From assembly GCA_041689775.1 (NCBI GenBank), contig JBDNFP010000354.1:1-28210 (forward strand): a stretch of DNA of 28,210 bases. Reading direction: 5' to 3'. Numbering within the stretch: position 1 is the stretch's first letter; each line of letters starts with the position of its first letter. The notes beneath the pieces were generated by a model that was given only the letters and a program-made list of their open reading frames with translations, ran no database searches and was not told the origin of the DNA. Origin of the DNA: JBDNFP01 sp041689775. GTDB taxonomy: Bacteria > Bacteroidota > Bacteroidia > Cytophagales > Spirosomataceae. Positions 17,901-24,526 of the stretch are shown piece by piece. A program made the translations under genes and the position numbers.

Positions 17901-18756
17901 CTTTATTAAAACCCGGATTCTGGCCAATTTGGAAAAAACGCTGGATAACTTGAAGTTAGCCCAGGAAGAGCTGATCCGGCAGGAACGGCTGGCATCAGTT
18001 GGCTCACTGACCCGGGGTATTGTGGATCGCATACTGAACCCCCTCAATTATATTAATAACTTTTCGGAGTCATCCTATGATCTGATTGAAGAGATAATAG
18101 AAGTTGTGAAAGAAGAAGATGTAGTTTTTCCTGAGAATGCAGCAGATAATTTCTTTGATGACATGGATATGCTCAAATTGAATTTAGTGAAGATTAAGGA
18201 GCATGGAGAAAGCACTACCCGGATCGTTAAAGACATGCAGCGACTTTTAAAGGAAAAATCAACGGAATTCTTTGAAACGGAGCTGAATGTATTCCTTGAA
18301 AGTAAAATAAAAACAGCAATTCAGGAGCTAAGGAGTACTGACAAGGGGAATGATTTGGATCTAGATATTGTGTTTGCTTTAGAAGCTCAATCAGCCAAAG
18401 TGAAAATATTACCGTACGAGTTGAGCAGTGTTATTATAAATCTGGTCAATAATTCGTACTACTCCATGGCTGAAAAGCAGAAAACGGTGAAGGGGTATGC
18501 TCCTATGCTGATTACTTCCACTGAGACCAAAGGTAGCATGGTAGTGGTTCGGTTCAGAGATAACGGGAAAGGGATTCCTAAGAAAGAAATGGAGCAAATG
18601 TTTAGTCCTTTTTTTACCACTAAGCCTACCTCAAAAGGTACCGGATTAGGTCTGTACATGAGTAAAGATATAATTGAAACCCACAAGGGAGAAATTTCAA
18701 TTGAATCCAAGGAAGGTGAATACTTTGAGCTCACGATACGCCTCCCTATTAAATAG
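14950..18756 (+). CDS. Two-component propeller sensor (Y_Y_Y) with GAF and a histidine-less kinase module
   Basis: A 1268-aa membrane sensor. An N-terminal hydrophobic segment (LYTVLLVFFAFSIFG, about 29-43) exports beta-propeller repeats (about 55-690) and a Y_Y_Y domain (about 690-765). A second TM (WAYILYVLLLGVVLFYIV, about 765-785) leads to a coiled coil, a GAF-like domain (about 830-990) and a HisKA/HATPase module. The H-box reads LASVGSLTRGIVDRILNPLN: the phospho-accepting His is Asp1026 (codon GAT 18025-18027) and the next Glu is Arg. The N-box (INLVNNSYYSM), G1 (DNGKGIP), F (SPFFTTKP) and G2 (GTGLGLYMS) boxes are intact, so ATP may still bind. There is no receiver or AraC domain, unlike many propeller hybrid kinases. 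It probably acts as a pseudokinase allosterically steering, or trans-phosphorylating, the next gene's kinase. Confidence 0.85.
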   Translation: MSKLSQRYSHVQWHQVPSHSFRTLRDRCLYTVLLVFFAFSIFGQSSSEIKEAGNPLGELHTSKEYNAHGQNFSVVQDKRGIMYFGNFAGTLEYDGTNWRTIPTKEVTKVSALHLDEKTGKIFVGGNGEFGYLKPDARGTLYFESLSEKIKINFGEIISIVQTNAGIYFVGKNNMYLWKDQLVKEWYTEDPILSAYKVNDQIYFYQKVKGITTFDGKATRPVRKDARLPDLFAIAAFLPFDEETALVVTTNQGVLKLSNNRLEPFSCSATTYLVTNQVSTGLRLFDGNFALATIQGGLIVMNPKGEIIQLSQGENFDNVQINSMYQSEGGILWLALNNGIYQVDIPSPFSVFNEGVNINGEVNDLHRYQNRMYVATLNGLYYMDGFIARAISGINASCFSLSEGPNSLLVATGKGVFGVNGAMASLLTSDFSISLHTLRSNTNIVFIGLESGLGILNVSTNSYRKVAGLDDQITGITESDDGVIWLETLSKGLYKTDQNVSYLKVYEKGEGLETVYYNQVLNSSKGLIAWNKNGIFRYQPSKDRFEKYNIFQTESTAGAYWKGEIIEDKKGDFWTTRGDEKVITLYRKTAKGAFKKIEQPFRAFSDRTFKVIYPDSDSIVWFGGPDGAIRLDLRKGDDYKKQYPALIRKINFKSDSLRFDGYFEGGITVKSSVINPAGVVVNHDLNDISFSFSAASYNVDEELTFRYYLENFDDTWSDWTPQNQKEYTNLAPGRYVFRVMARNIYEIESEESIFEFLIETPWYRMWWAYILYVLLLGVVLFYIVRWRLGALVKEKDQLESMIAERTEEIFIQKEYLEIQSKEVASKNEQLEKIDQIVQSINSEIDFKSLFETVLAQLNIIRNMDTATALIYDKESNSFLFNASFGVLDMSALENVQLTLQQAEERYLENAEEKAEDIYFKSDAKFMLLGNSLDQILTPKSLITIVINVEGKVEGFITIQNSNRANAFDEKDFDIIRNLKEHLIAAFIKTRILANLEKTLDNLKLAQEELIRQERLASVGSLTRGIVDRILNPLNYINNFSESSYDLIEEIIEVVKEEDVVFPENAADNFFDDMDMLKLNLVKIKEHGESTTRIVKDMQRLLKEKSTEFFETELNVFLESKIKTAIQELRSTDKGNDLDLDIVFALEAQSAKVKILPYELSSVIINLVNNSYYSMAEKQKTVKGYAPMLITSTETKGSMVVVRFRDNGKGIPKKEMEQMFSPFFTTKPTSKGTGLGLYMSKDIIETHKGEISIESKEGEYFELTIRLPIK

Positions 18757-18827
18757 GCTATGCCCTACGATGACTGAACTGCCAGTACCCAAAAGTATGA
18801 TTGTATGACCGCCTAAACTCGATACCT

Positions 18828-19712
18828 ATGGATAACTCCAACCAAGTAGAAGATCTCCAACAAGTTAATGCTACCCTTACTCAGGATTTAGAGAAGGTGA
18901 ATTTTGCCATGGAGGAGGTACAACAACGATTTCAGCAGCAGAGTAAGTTAGCTGCAATTGGACAGCTTACGGCCGGTATTCTCCACGAGATACGTAACCC
19001 GCTCAACTTTGTAAATAATTTCTCCCGGCTATCAATTAGCCTTTTGGACGAGTTGAAGGAAATTACCGCCACCCCCGAAACTATGGACCTCGAAGAACTC
19101 AATGAGCTCCTCGACATGGTGGAGACGAACATCAACCGGATTTTGGAAAATGGCAGTAGAGCAGAAAGGATTGTACAAAGCATGTTGGCTCAAACCCGGA
19201 CCGATGAGACCGCCTTTGCTCCTACGGACTTAAACCAATTGGTGGATGAGTTCTCTAAGCTGGCGTATCAGGGAGTCAGAGGGCAAGACAAGACTTTCAA
19301 TGTGAAGCTTACATTTCAACTTGATCCGGCGATGGGGGAAGTAAATATCCGCAGTAACGAGTTTACCCGGGTTATTATTAATTTGGTTAATAATGCCTGC
19401 TACGCTGTAAATGTTAAGAAATTAGCCAACAAAATTGAAGGGTACGTCCCAGAAATCACGATCAGTACTAAGCGAGAAGAAGATAATATAGAAATCAGAA
19501 TTAAAGATAACGGTACAGGAATATCAGAAGAAAGTCAAAAGAAGATATTTAGTCCGTTTTTTACCACCAAACCGGTAGGAGAGGGCACTGGTTTGGGGCT
19601 GGCACTCAGCCTTACTACCATTAATGAACTCCACAAAGGAGAACTTAGTGTAGAATCTGAGAAAGATCTGTATACGGAGTTTATCGTACGCATACCCTCG
19701 AAATTAGAATAG
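18828..19712 (+). CDS. Soluble histidine kinase (HisKA-HATPase), no sensor domain
   Basis: The protein is 294 aa from ATG 18828 (MDNSNQVEDLQQ). An in-frame TTG at 18801 could add nine residues but is less likely. Residues 1-35 are a coiled coil. The H-box LAAIGQLTAGILHEIRNPLNF carries His53, and N (INLVNNACYAV), G1 (DNGTGIS), F (SPFFTTKP) and G2 (GTGLGLAL) boxes are complete, so it should autophosphorylate. There is no TM or PAS/GAF domain; input presumably comes from a partner. Its DHp/CA module is clearly paralogous to the C-terminus of the preceding propeller protein, which lacks the His, and both share the unusual 'FFTTKP..GTGLGL' spacing and the 'KGY.P/EGYVP' insertion. It lies 24 nt before the receiver-PP2C gene, its probable phosphotransfer target. 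Confidence 0.9.
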   Translation: MDNSNQVEDLQQVNATLTQDLEKVNFAMEEVQQRFQQQSKLAAIGQLTAGILHEIRNPLNFVNNFSRLSISLLDELKEITATPETMDLEELNELLDMVETNINRILENGSRAERIVQSMLAQTRTDETAFAPTDLNQLVDEFSKLAYQGVRGQDKTFNVKLTFQLDPAMGEVNIRSNEFTRVIINLVNNACYAVNVKKLANKIEGYVPEITISTKREEDNIEIRIKDNGTGISEESQKKIFSPFFTTKPVGEGTGLGLALSLTTINELHKGELSVESEKDLYTEFIVRIPSKLE

Positions 19713-19736
19713 AATTTAACCGAAAAAACTAGTATT

Positions 19737-20909
19737 ATGACATTGAAAATATTAAATGTAGATGATGAATTTGACATGGAAATGCTGATTTCTCAGCGTT
19801 TTAGAAAGCAAATTCGCGAAAAGAAATTTGAGTTCGTTTTTGCGCATAATGGGCTGGAAGCGCTGCAGAAACTGGAAGAGAACGAAGATATTGTACTGAT
19901 ACTTTCGGATATCAATATGCCGGAAATGGATGGCCTGACCTTTCTGGCGCAACTGAACGAAAAGAATAATCCCTTGCTGAAAGCCGTGATGATTTCGGCT
20001 TATGGCGATATGGATAATATCCGTACGGCCATGAATCGTGGAGCCTTTGACTTCATTACCAAACCCATCAATTTTGAAGATCTAGAAATTACAATCAACA
20101 AAACTATTGAGCATATTAGTATGCTGGTAGTTTATCAGAAAGAAAGAGAGAAACTCATTGCGATTAATAATGATTTAAGTATTGCCAAAGATATTCAGCA
20201 ATCCATGCTACCCAAGGAGTTTCCTCCATTCCCTGGTCGTCTGGACCTCGACCTGCATGCTTTTCTGGAACCCGCTAAGGTCGTAGGCGGAGACTTGTTT
20301 GATTACTTCCTACTTGACGAGAGCAGACTATTCTTTATCATTGGGGACGTGTCTGATAAGGGTATTCCAGCCGCCTTATTTATGGCTATAACCAAGGCTA
20401 TTTTCAAGAGCCACTTTATAAGTCCAAATTGCGGGGAGTTTACCGATGAGGTTCGCGAAATCAATAAGTTTCTTTCTACCGATAACAACTCCTTCATGTT
20501 TGTGACGGCTTTTGTGGGTATCATTGACCTGAAGACCGGATTGATAGAGTACATCGACGCTGGTCATGAACCCCCGCTAATTCGTAAGAAAGAGGGTACC
20601 GTGGTGGAGTTGAAAAAACACGGAGGGTTGGCTTTGGCCATTGAAGGAGACTATGAGTACAATTCACAAACGATGACCTTAGCACCCGGGGATACTTTTT
20701 TCCTTTACACAGATGGTGCAACGGATGTTTATAATCATGAAAAAGTACGATTTGGTTTACCCAAGTTGAAAGAATATCTGGCTTCGATGCCAATTGATGC
20801 AACTCCCAAAGAGATTAATGATAAGTTTTTGACGGACATTAAAGAATACATCGGAGAAGAAGATCAGTTTGACGATATAACGGTACTGACAATCCATTAC
20901 AAACCGTAA
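19737..20909 (+). CDS. Receiver-domain PP2C (SpoIIE/RsbU-type) serine phosphatase response regulator
   Basis: A 390-aa response regulator. The receiver domain (1-125) has acidic Asp9/Asp10, phospho-acceptor Asp58 in SDINMPEMDG, and Lys109 in FITKP. A helical linker (about 125-160) precedes the SpoIIE-type PP2C domain, with the metal-binding motifs GGDLFDYF, GDVSDKGIPAALFM, DAGHEPPLI, LYTDGATD and DQFDDITVL all intact. It should dephosphorylate phospho-Ser on STAS proteins when Asp58 is phosphorylated. It follows the His53 kinase by 24 nt and is the last gene before the terminator at 20931. Its natural substrates are the two STAS proteins at 2082 and 4610, some 15 kb upstream in the same transcription unit. 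In the Synechocystis icfG cluster the PP2C sits next to its kinase and has, as I recall, no receiver domain. Confidence 0.93.
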   Translation: MTLKILNVDDEFDMEMLISQRFRKQIREKKFEFVFAHNGLEALQKLEENEDIVLILSDINMPEMDGLTFLAQLNEKNNPLLKAVMISAYGDMDNIRTAMNRGAFDFITKPINFEDLEITINKTIEHISMLVVYQKEREKLIAINNDLSIAKDIQQSMLPKEFPPFPGRLDLDLHAFLEPAKVVGGDLFDYFLLDESRLFFIIGDVSDKGIPAALFMAITKAIFKSHFISPNCGEFTDEVREINKFLSTDNNSFMFVTAFVGIIDLKTGLIEYIDAGHEPPLIRKKEGTVVELKKHGGLALAIEGDYEYNSQTMTLAPGDTFFLYTDGATDVYNHEKVRFGLPKLKEYLASMPIDATPKEINDKFLTDIKEYIGEEDQFDDITVLTIHYKP

Positions 20910-20930
20910 AATACTGTTTTAATGTAGAAG

Positions 20931-20965
20931 AGAGCGTATCTGAGCCATCAGAGCGCTCTTTTTTG
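20931..20965 (+). terminator. Rho-independent terminator closing the signalling operon
   Basis: The outer stem AGAGCG/CGCTCT and inner stem TCTGA/TCAGA enclose a GCCA loop, followed by TTTTTT at 20959-20964. It lies 21 nt after the PP2C stop. Read on the other strand there is no clean T-run, so it mainly serves the + operon. The convergent gene ends at 20967. Confidence 0.85.
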
Positions 20966-20966
20966 C

Positions 20967-21680
20967 TTACTCTTCACCCGTTCCGAAAAGATGAGCTTCC
21001 AGGTCTTCCGTGCTACCTTCTTGCGCAATGAATAATTCGCGCGGTTTTCCGGTGGCGATAGGTTGAACAGTCATGAAGTTACGGAATTGTTTATCGCTGA
21101 TAATTTCAAGCTGCAAAGCTCGTTTCAAAACCATGGGATAGGGAACCTTGAAGAAATCGGCAATATCGGAAGCTAGAAATCCGGGTATTTTTGAAATACC
21201 CTCGTGAAAAAAGCTACTCACCTCCTGGTAAGAAAGAAGCGTTTGGAATACAAGTTGCTCAGCCCGGCGCGCTAATGAAATAGTGCTAGGGTAGGAAGGA
21301 TGTAAACCAAGGGCGGTGGCGAGTAAGTACGTGTGGTAATGACGCTCGTTGGCATCGGAAAGTGCATTAACAAAGACCCACCCTTTTTGGCGATAGATGG
21401 CCGCAAAGCCTGTAAATGTATCTCCTAAGCCGTGTAGTTGGGCAATCTTTACTACCTCTGGATAGGGTAGCTTTACGTTGATATCACGGATTATATCCTG
21501 AGCCGAGGAAACATCAGGAACTTCGCTCGCCGGCTCAATCATCCATTTTCCATCCAAAAGATCCTGGAAAAGTTGCTCAGCCTCCCCTTGGCTATCTACT
21601 TGTCCGAGGGATAGTATAATACGGTCTCCACGTACTGAAAAATCGAGTGGGAGTTGGTTTTTAGGAGATTTCCTTGCCAT
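20967..21680 (-). CDS. Uncharacterised 237-aa protein, possible degenerate ImmA/IrrE-like fold
   Basis: I do not recognise this gene with confidence. It is hydrophilic, has no signal peptide or TM, and starts MARKSPKNQLPLDF. From residue ~85 the order of elements recalls the ImmA/IrrE family: a strand-like GWVFVNA, then NERHYHTYLLATALGLHP where the family has a HExxH zinc helix, then ARRAEQLVFQTLL, and a C-terminal small helical unit SDIADFFKVPYPMVLKRALQLEI like the 'la..f.vs...v..rl..lgl' ending. The Glu and second His of HExxH are absent, so no peptidase activity is expected even if the kinship is real. The N-terminal ~80 residues are unassigned. It is convergent with the phosphatase and 114 nt downstream of gldD. 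The ATG at 21680 is the only good start. Confidence 0.5.
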   Translation of the reverse strand: MARKSPKNQLPLDFSVRGDRIILSLGQVDSQGEAEQLFQDLLDGKWMIEPASEVPDVSSAQDIIRDINVKLPYPEVVKIAQLHGLGDTFTGFAAIYRQKGWVFVNALSDANERHYHTYLLATALGLHPSYPSTISLARRAEQLVFQTLLSYQEVSSFFHEGISKIPGFLASDIADFFKVPYPMVLKRALQLEIISDKQFRNFMTVQPIATGKPRELFIAQEGSTEDLEAHLFGTGEE

Positions 21681-21711
21681 AGTTGTGTGTCTCAGGTAAG
21701 TATCTGACCAT

Positions 21712-21745
21712 CAAAAATATACACTCTTAAGTCAATTGACCCAAT
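21712..21745 (-). promoter_or_regulatory. Possible promoter with embedded 10-bp palindrome upstream of the 237-aa gene
   Basis: On the - strand TATTTTTG (21712-21719) matches the Bacteroidota -7 consensus TAnnTTTG. TTG at 21742-21744 could be a -33 element, but the 22-nt spacing is slightly long. Between them lies the perfect palindrome GTCAATTGAC (21731-21740), placed like an operator. This gap (21681-21794) holds no clear terminator for gldD, so readthrough is also possible. Confidence 0.3.
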
Positions 21746-21794
21746 ATTTTAGCAAAAACTCCGGGTCAGAGGCCCTGAATCATGCTTTTTTTGC

Positions 21795-22406
21795 TCATTT
21801 TCGCCATTCTAAGGTATTGAGTAACCTCAGCGCGTCTCGTTGAATGAAGTCAATTACCGGGGCGAACGAGTCGTTTTTGGTAGCGGTAGGGAAGTAAATA
21901 GCTCCTCGTAGGTAGTGGGTTGTACTATCGGTAGTGTAAAACTGAAGCGGGCTGGGGACATCCCCACTAAGCTGGAAAAGCGTTACGATCCGACCTGATT
22001 CGGTCTTAATGATTTGCTCTTGCAACGCACTGGCTCTGATCTGATGTTTACCCGCTAGCTTATAGGCGTCGTCAATGAATCCTTTGAGCCTTTCGGGGTT
22101 GTTTTGTACTTCTTTGTAGGTTAGCTGAATATTGGCATTGAAACGAGGGTAGTAGATAAAAATCCAGTGTTTCTCGGCCATGGCGAAAGTATCCGGTAAA
22201 ATCACGGCAGCCGTAGAGTATTCAAAGTTATAAGGATGTTGTTCATGGAGTGTTTGATACTTTTGTGCCGGAAGATCAATTCGGTTGTAGCCCTTTGGTC
22301 TGGGAATGTAGGAGGTTTTGTCATCAGATTCACAGGAAAATAGCAAGCAACTACCTGCTACACAGCAAAAAAAGGAGGTTAATATTCGGGCAGAACATGA
22401 GTTCAT
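21795..22406 (-). CDS. gldD: Gliding motility lipoprotein GldD
   Basis: The protein has 203 aa from ATG 22406 (MNSCSARIL). An upstream in-frame ATG at 22469 would add 21 residues and spoil the short lipoprotein signal. The signal peptide ends in a lipobox LLFS-C followed by ESDD. The mature start IPRPKGYNRIDLP and the later ALQEQIIKTESGRIVTLFQLSG are typical of GldD. GldD is an outer-membrane-associated lipoprotein required for gliding and type IX secretion in Flavobacterium; its biochemical role is unresolved. It follows glmS on the same strand, behind a terminator at 22481, so it probably has its own promoter. None is evident in the short gap. Confidence 0.88.
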   Translation of the reverse strand: MNSCSARILTSFFCCVAGSCLLFSCESDDKTSYIPRPKGYNRIDLPAQKYQTLHEQHPYNFEYSTAAVILPDTFAMAEKHWIFIYYPRFNANIQLTYKEVQNNPERLKGFIDDAYKLAGKHQIRASALQEQIIKTESGRIVTLFQLSGDVPSPLQFYTTDSTTHYLRGAIYFPTATKNDSFAPVIDFIQRDALRLLNTLEWRK

Positions 22407-22480
22407 ATGGCGATATTCTAAAAAAGTTTGTCCTTGTAACGAAGAGGGCTTGGCGTTTATTTTCAACAAAGTGATGAATG

Positions 22481-22523
22481 AAAAACGACGTACCCAATCA
22501 GGAAATCAGGTACGTCGTGATTT
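22481..22523 (-). terminator. Rho-independent terminator after glmS
   Basis: Perfect 10-bp arms ACGACGTACC (22485-22494) and GGTACGTCGT (22509-22518) enclose a 14-nt loop. On the - strand the stem is followed by TTTTT. It lies about 20 nt past the glmS stop and before the gldD start, separating the two genes. Confidence 0.8.
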
Positions 22524-22538
22524 TTATAGAAATATGAC

Positions 22539-24377
22539 CTACTCCACCGTCACCGACTTGGCCAGGTTACGGGGTTGATCCACGTTACGGCCCCGCATCA
22601 CAGCAATGTAATAGGAGAGTAGCTGCAACGGAATAACCGAGACTAGCGGAGTCAGAATTTCGTGCGTTTGCGGAACTTCAATGACAAAATCAACCATGGA
22701 AGGGATCAAGGTATCGCCTTCGGTAACGATCGCAATTACCCTTCCTTTACGGGCCTTTACCTCCTGAATATTAGAAACAATCTTGTCGTAAGAGCTATCC
22801 TTAGTAGCCAGGAATACGACCGGCATGTCTTCGTCGATGAGCGCAATCGGTCCGTGTTTCATCTCGGCGGCCGGGTACCCTTCCGCGTGGATGTAGGAAA
22901 TCTCCTTTAATTTCAACGCACCTTCCAACGCTACCGGGAAATTCAATCCTCGTCCGAGATAAATGAAGTTGCGGGCGTAGGTAAAGATAGAGGCGATTTC
23001 TTTGATGTGTTCCGCGTTTTGCAGTACTTTTTCCACCTTAGAAGGAATCGTTTCAAGCTCGATTAGTAGCTGACGATAAGTTTCTTCTGAGATGGTATTC
23101 TTGCGGCGTGCCGCCTCAATGGCCATGAGGGTAAGCACCGTAACCTGGGCTGTAAAAGCTTTGGTACTAGCTACCCCAATTTCGGGCCCGGCGTGGGTGT
23201 AAGCACCAGCCAGCGTGGCACGGGCAATGGAAGACCCTACCACATTACACACCCCGAAAATAAGGGCTCCCTTGGATTTTGCGAGTTCAATTGCTGCCAA
23301 GGTATCGGCCGTTTCTCCCGATTGCGAAATGGCAATGACAATGTCATTTTCTTTAATGACCGGGTTGCGATACCTGAACTCCGAAGCATACTCCACTTCA
23401 ACGTTGATGCGGGCTAATTCTTCAAAAAGGTACTCCGCCACCAACCCGGCATGCCATGATGTACCACAACCCACAATTACGATTCGCTTGGAACTCGCCA
23501 GCTTATCCATGTAGTTACGTAAGCCGCCTAGCTGTAAGTGACCCTCGTCTGCTTTGACCCGTCCACGCATACTATCCGCGATGGACCGGGGCTGCTCAAA
23601 AATCTCTTTCAGCATGAAATGCTCGTAGCCGCCTTTTTCGATGGTTTCGAGTTCCATCTCTAACTTCTGAATGTAGGGTACCTTGGGAACATTATCCAAA
23701 TTCAGAATATTTAACTCATTATCTTTCACTACCGCAATTTCGTAGTCGTCGAGGTACACTACATTCTTGGTGTATTCGATAATCGGGGATGCGTCCGACG
23801 CAAAGAAAAACTCGTTTTCTCCTACGCCAATCACCAATGGGCTACCTTTCCTGGCGGCAATAAGCTGCCGTGGGTTATCGTCTGACATAATGACGATAGC
23901 GTACGCACCTACTACTTCCTGTAAAGCCAGCCGCACTACTTCTTCGAGTGGCTTTTGGATTTCCTTTTGGATATCTTCAATGAAGTGAATCAGTACTTCT
24001 GAATCGGTCTCACTGGTAAACACGTGTCCTTTTTCAATTAGCTTCTGCTTGATGGTCGAGTAATTCTCGATAATGCCATTGTGAATGATGGCTAGCTTGC
24101 GGTCGTTGGAGAAATGTGGGTGGGCATTGACGTCATTAGGCTCACCGTGGGTCGCCCAGCGCGTATGTCCCATTCCTATGGTAGCGTGGGTGCTGGTTTT
24201 TAATAGCTCAGCTTCGAGGTCTACTACTTTACCCTTTTTCTTATAAACGTTCAGTCCGTTACCATTTAACAAGGCTACCCCTGAACTGTCGTAGCCGCGA
24301 TATTCGAGGCGTTTTAAACCTTTAATGATTAATGGATAGGCCTCCTTCGTGCCAATGTATGCTACAATTCCACACAT
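22539..24377 (-). CDS. glmS: Glutamine-fructose-6-phosphate aminotransferase (isomerizing)
   Basis: The 612-aa protein matches GlmS in full. The N-terminal glutaminase begins MCGIVAYIG with catalytic Cys2, and RGYDSSGVAL, GHTRWATHG and NGIIENY are class-II amidotransferase motifs. Two SIS domains follow (about 290-600), with CGTSWHAG, SQSGETADT, STKAFTAQV and AEMKHGPIALID. The end LAKSVTVE is the canonical C-terminal lid/fructose-6-P site. It makes glucosamine-6-phosphate, the first committed step to UDP-GlcNAc for peptidoglycan and LPS. It is cytoplasmic. Terminators flank it on both sides, so it is transcribed alone. I see no glmS ribozyme in the 149-nt leader; that regulation belongs to Gram-positives. 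Confidence 0.97.
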   Translation of the reverse strand: MCGIVAYIGTKEAYPLIIKGLKRLEYRGYDSSGVALLNGNGLNVYKKKGKVVDLEAELLKTSTHATIGMGHTRWATHGEPNDVNAHPHFSNDRKLAIIHNGIIENYSTIKQKLIEKGHVFTSETDSEVLIHFIEDIQKEIQKPLEEVVRLALQEVVGAYAIVIMSDDNPRQLIAARKGSPLVIGVGENEFFFASDASPIIEYTKNVVYLDDYEIAVVKDNELNILNLDNVPKVPYIQKLEMELETIEKGGYEHFMLKEIFEQPRSIADSMRGRVKADEGHLQLGGLRNYMDKLASSKRIVIVGCGTSWHAGLVAEYLFEELARINVEVEYASEFRYRNPVIKENDIVIAISQSGETADTLAAIELAKSKGALIFGVCNVVGSSIARATLAGAYTHAGPEIGVASTKAFTAQVTVLTLMAIEAARRKNTISEETYRQLLIELETIPSKVEKVLQNAEHIKEIASIFTYARNFIYLGRGLNFPVALEGALKLKEISYIHAEGYPAAEMKHGPIALIDEDMPVVFLATKDSSYDKIVSNIQEVKARKGRVIAIVTEGDTLIPSMVDFVIEVPQTHEILTPLVSVIPLQLLSYYIAVMRGRNVDQPRNLAKSVTVE

Positions 24378-24441
24378 AGTATGTTATGATTAAAATTGAT
24401 GGTCGTCTGATTAGAAAAGTACAAAACAATAAATTTTCAAC

Positions 24442-24451
24442 TTGTATACAA
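24442..24451. promoter_or_regulatory. 10-bp palindrome in the glmS leader
   Basis: TTGTATACAA is a perfect palindrome about 65 nt upstream of the glmS ATG. On the - strand, TTTTG upstream and TATTGTTTTG downstream lie 17 nt apart around it, a weak match to a Bacteroidota promoter. It could therefore be promoter DNA with an operator, or chance in AT-rich sequence. Confidence 0.25.
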
Positions 24452-24460
24452 AAGGCATAC

Positions 24461-24498
24461 AAAAAAAGGCCGTTAACAGTTCGTTAGCGGCCTTTTTT
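24461..24498 (-). terminator. Rho-independent terminator after the DUF4270 gene
   Basis: The arms GGCCGTTAAC (24468-24477) and GTTAGCGGCC (24483-24492) pair over 10 bp with one G-T wobble and a 5-nt loop. The hairpin is flanked by A7 and T6, so it can terminate in both directions. Only the - strand has a gene ending here (DUF4270, stop at 24527). Confidence 0.88.
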
Positions 24499-24526
24499 AA
24501 ATTTTTTACAAACGATTAAGAATAGA

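Noticed and set aside
14950..18756. Hybrid two-component system (propeller kinase with receiver and AraC output)
   Set aside because: The protein ends after the HATPase domain; no receiver or HTH follows, and the H-box lacks His.
18801..18827. TTG start for the soluble histidine kinase
   Set aside because: It adds nine residues (MYDRLNSIP) without family support; ATG 18828 starts the coiled coil directly.
24378..24526. glmS ribozyme or riboswitch in the glmS leader
   Set aside because: The region is AT-rich, contains the DUF4270 terminator and shows no ribozyme core; such control is known from Gram-positives.
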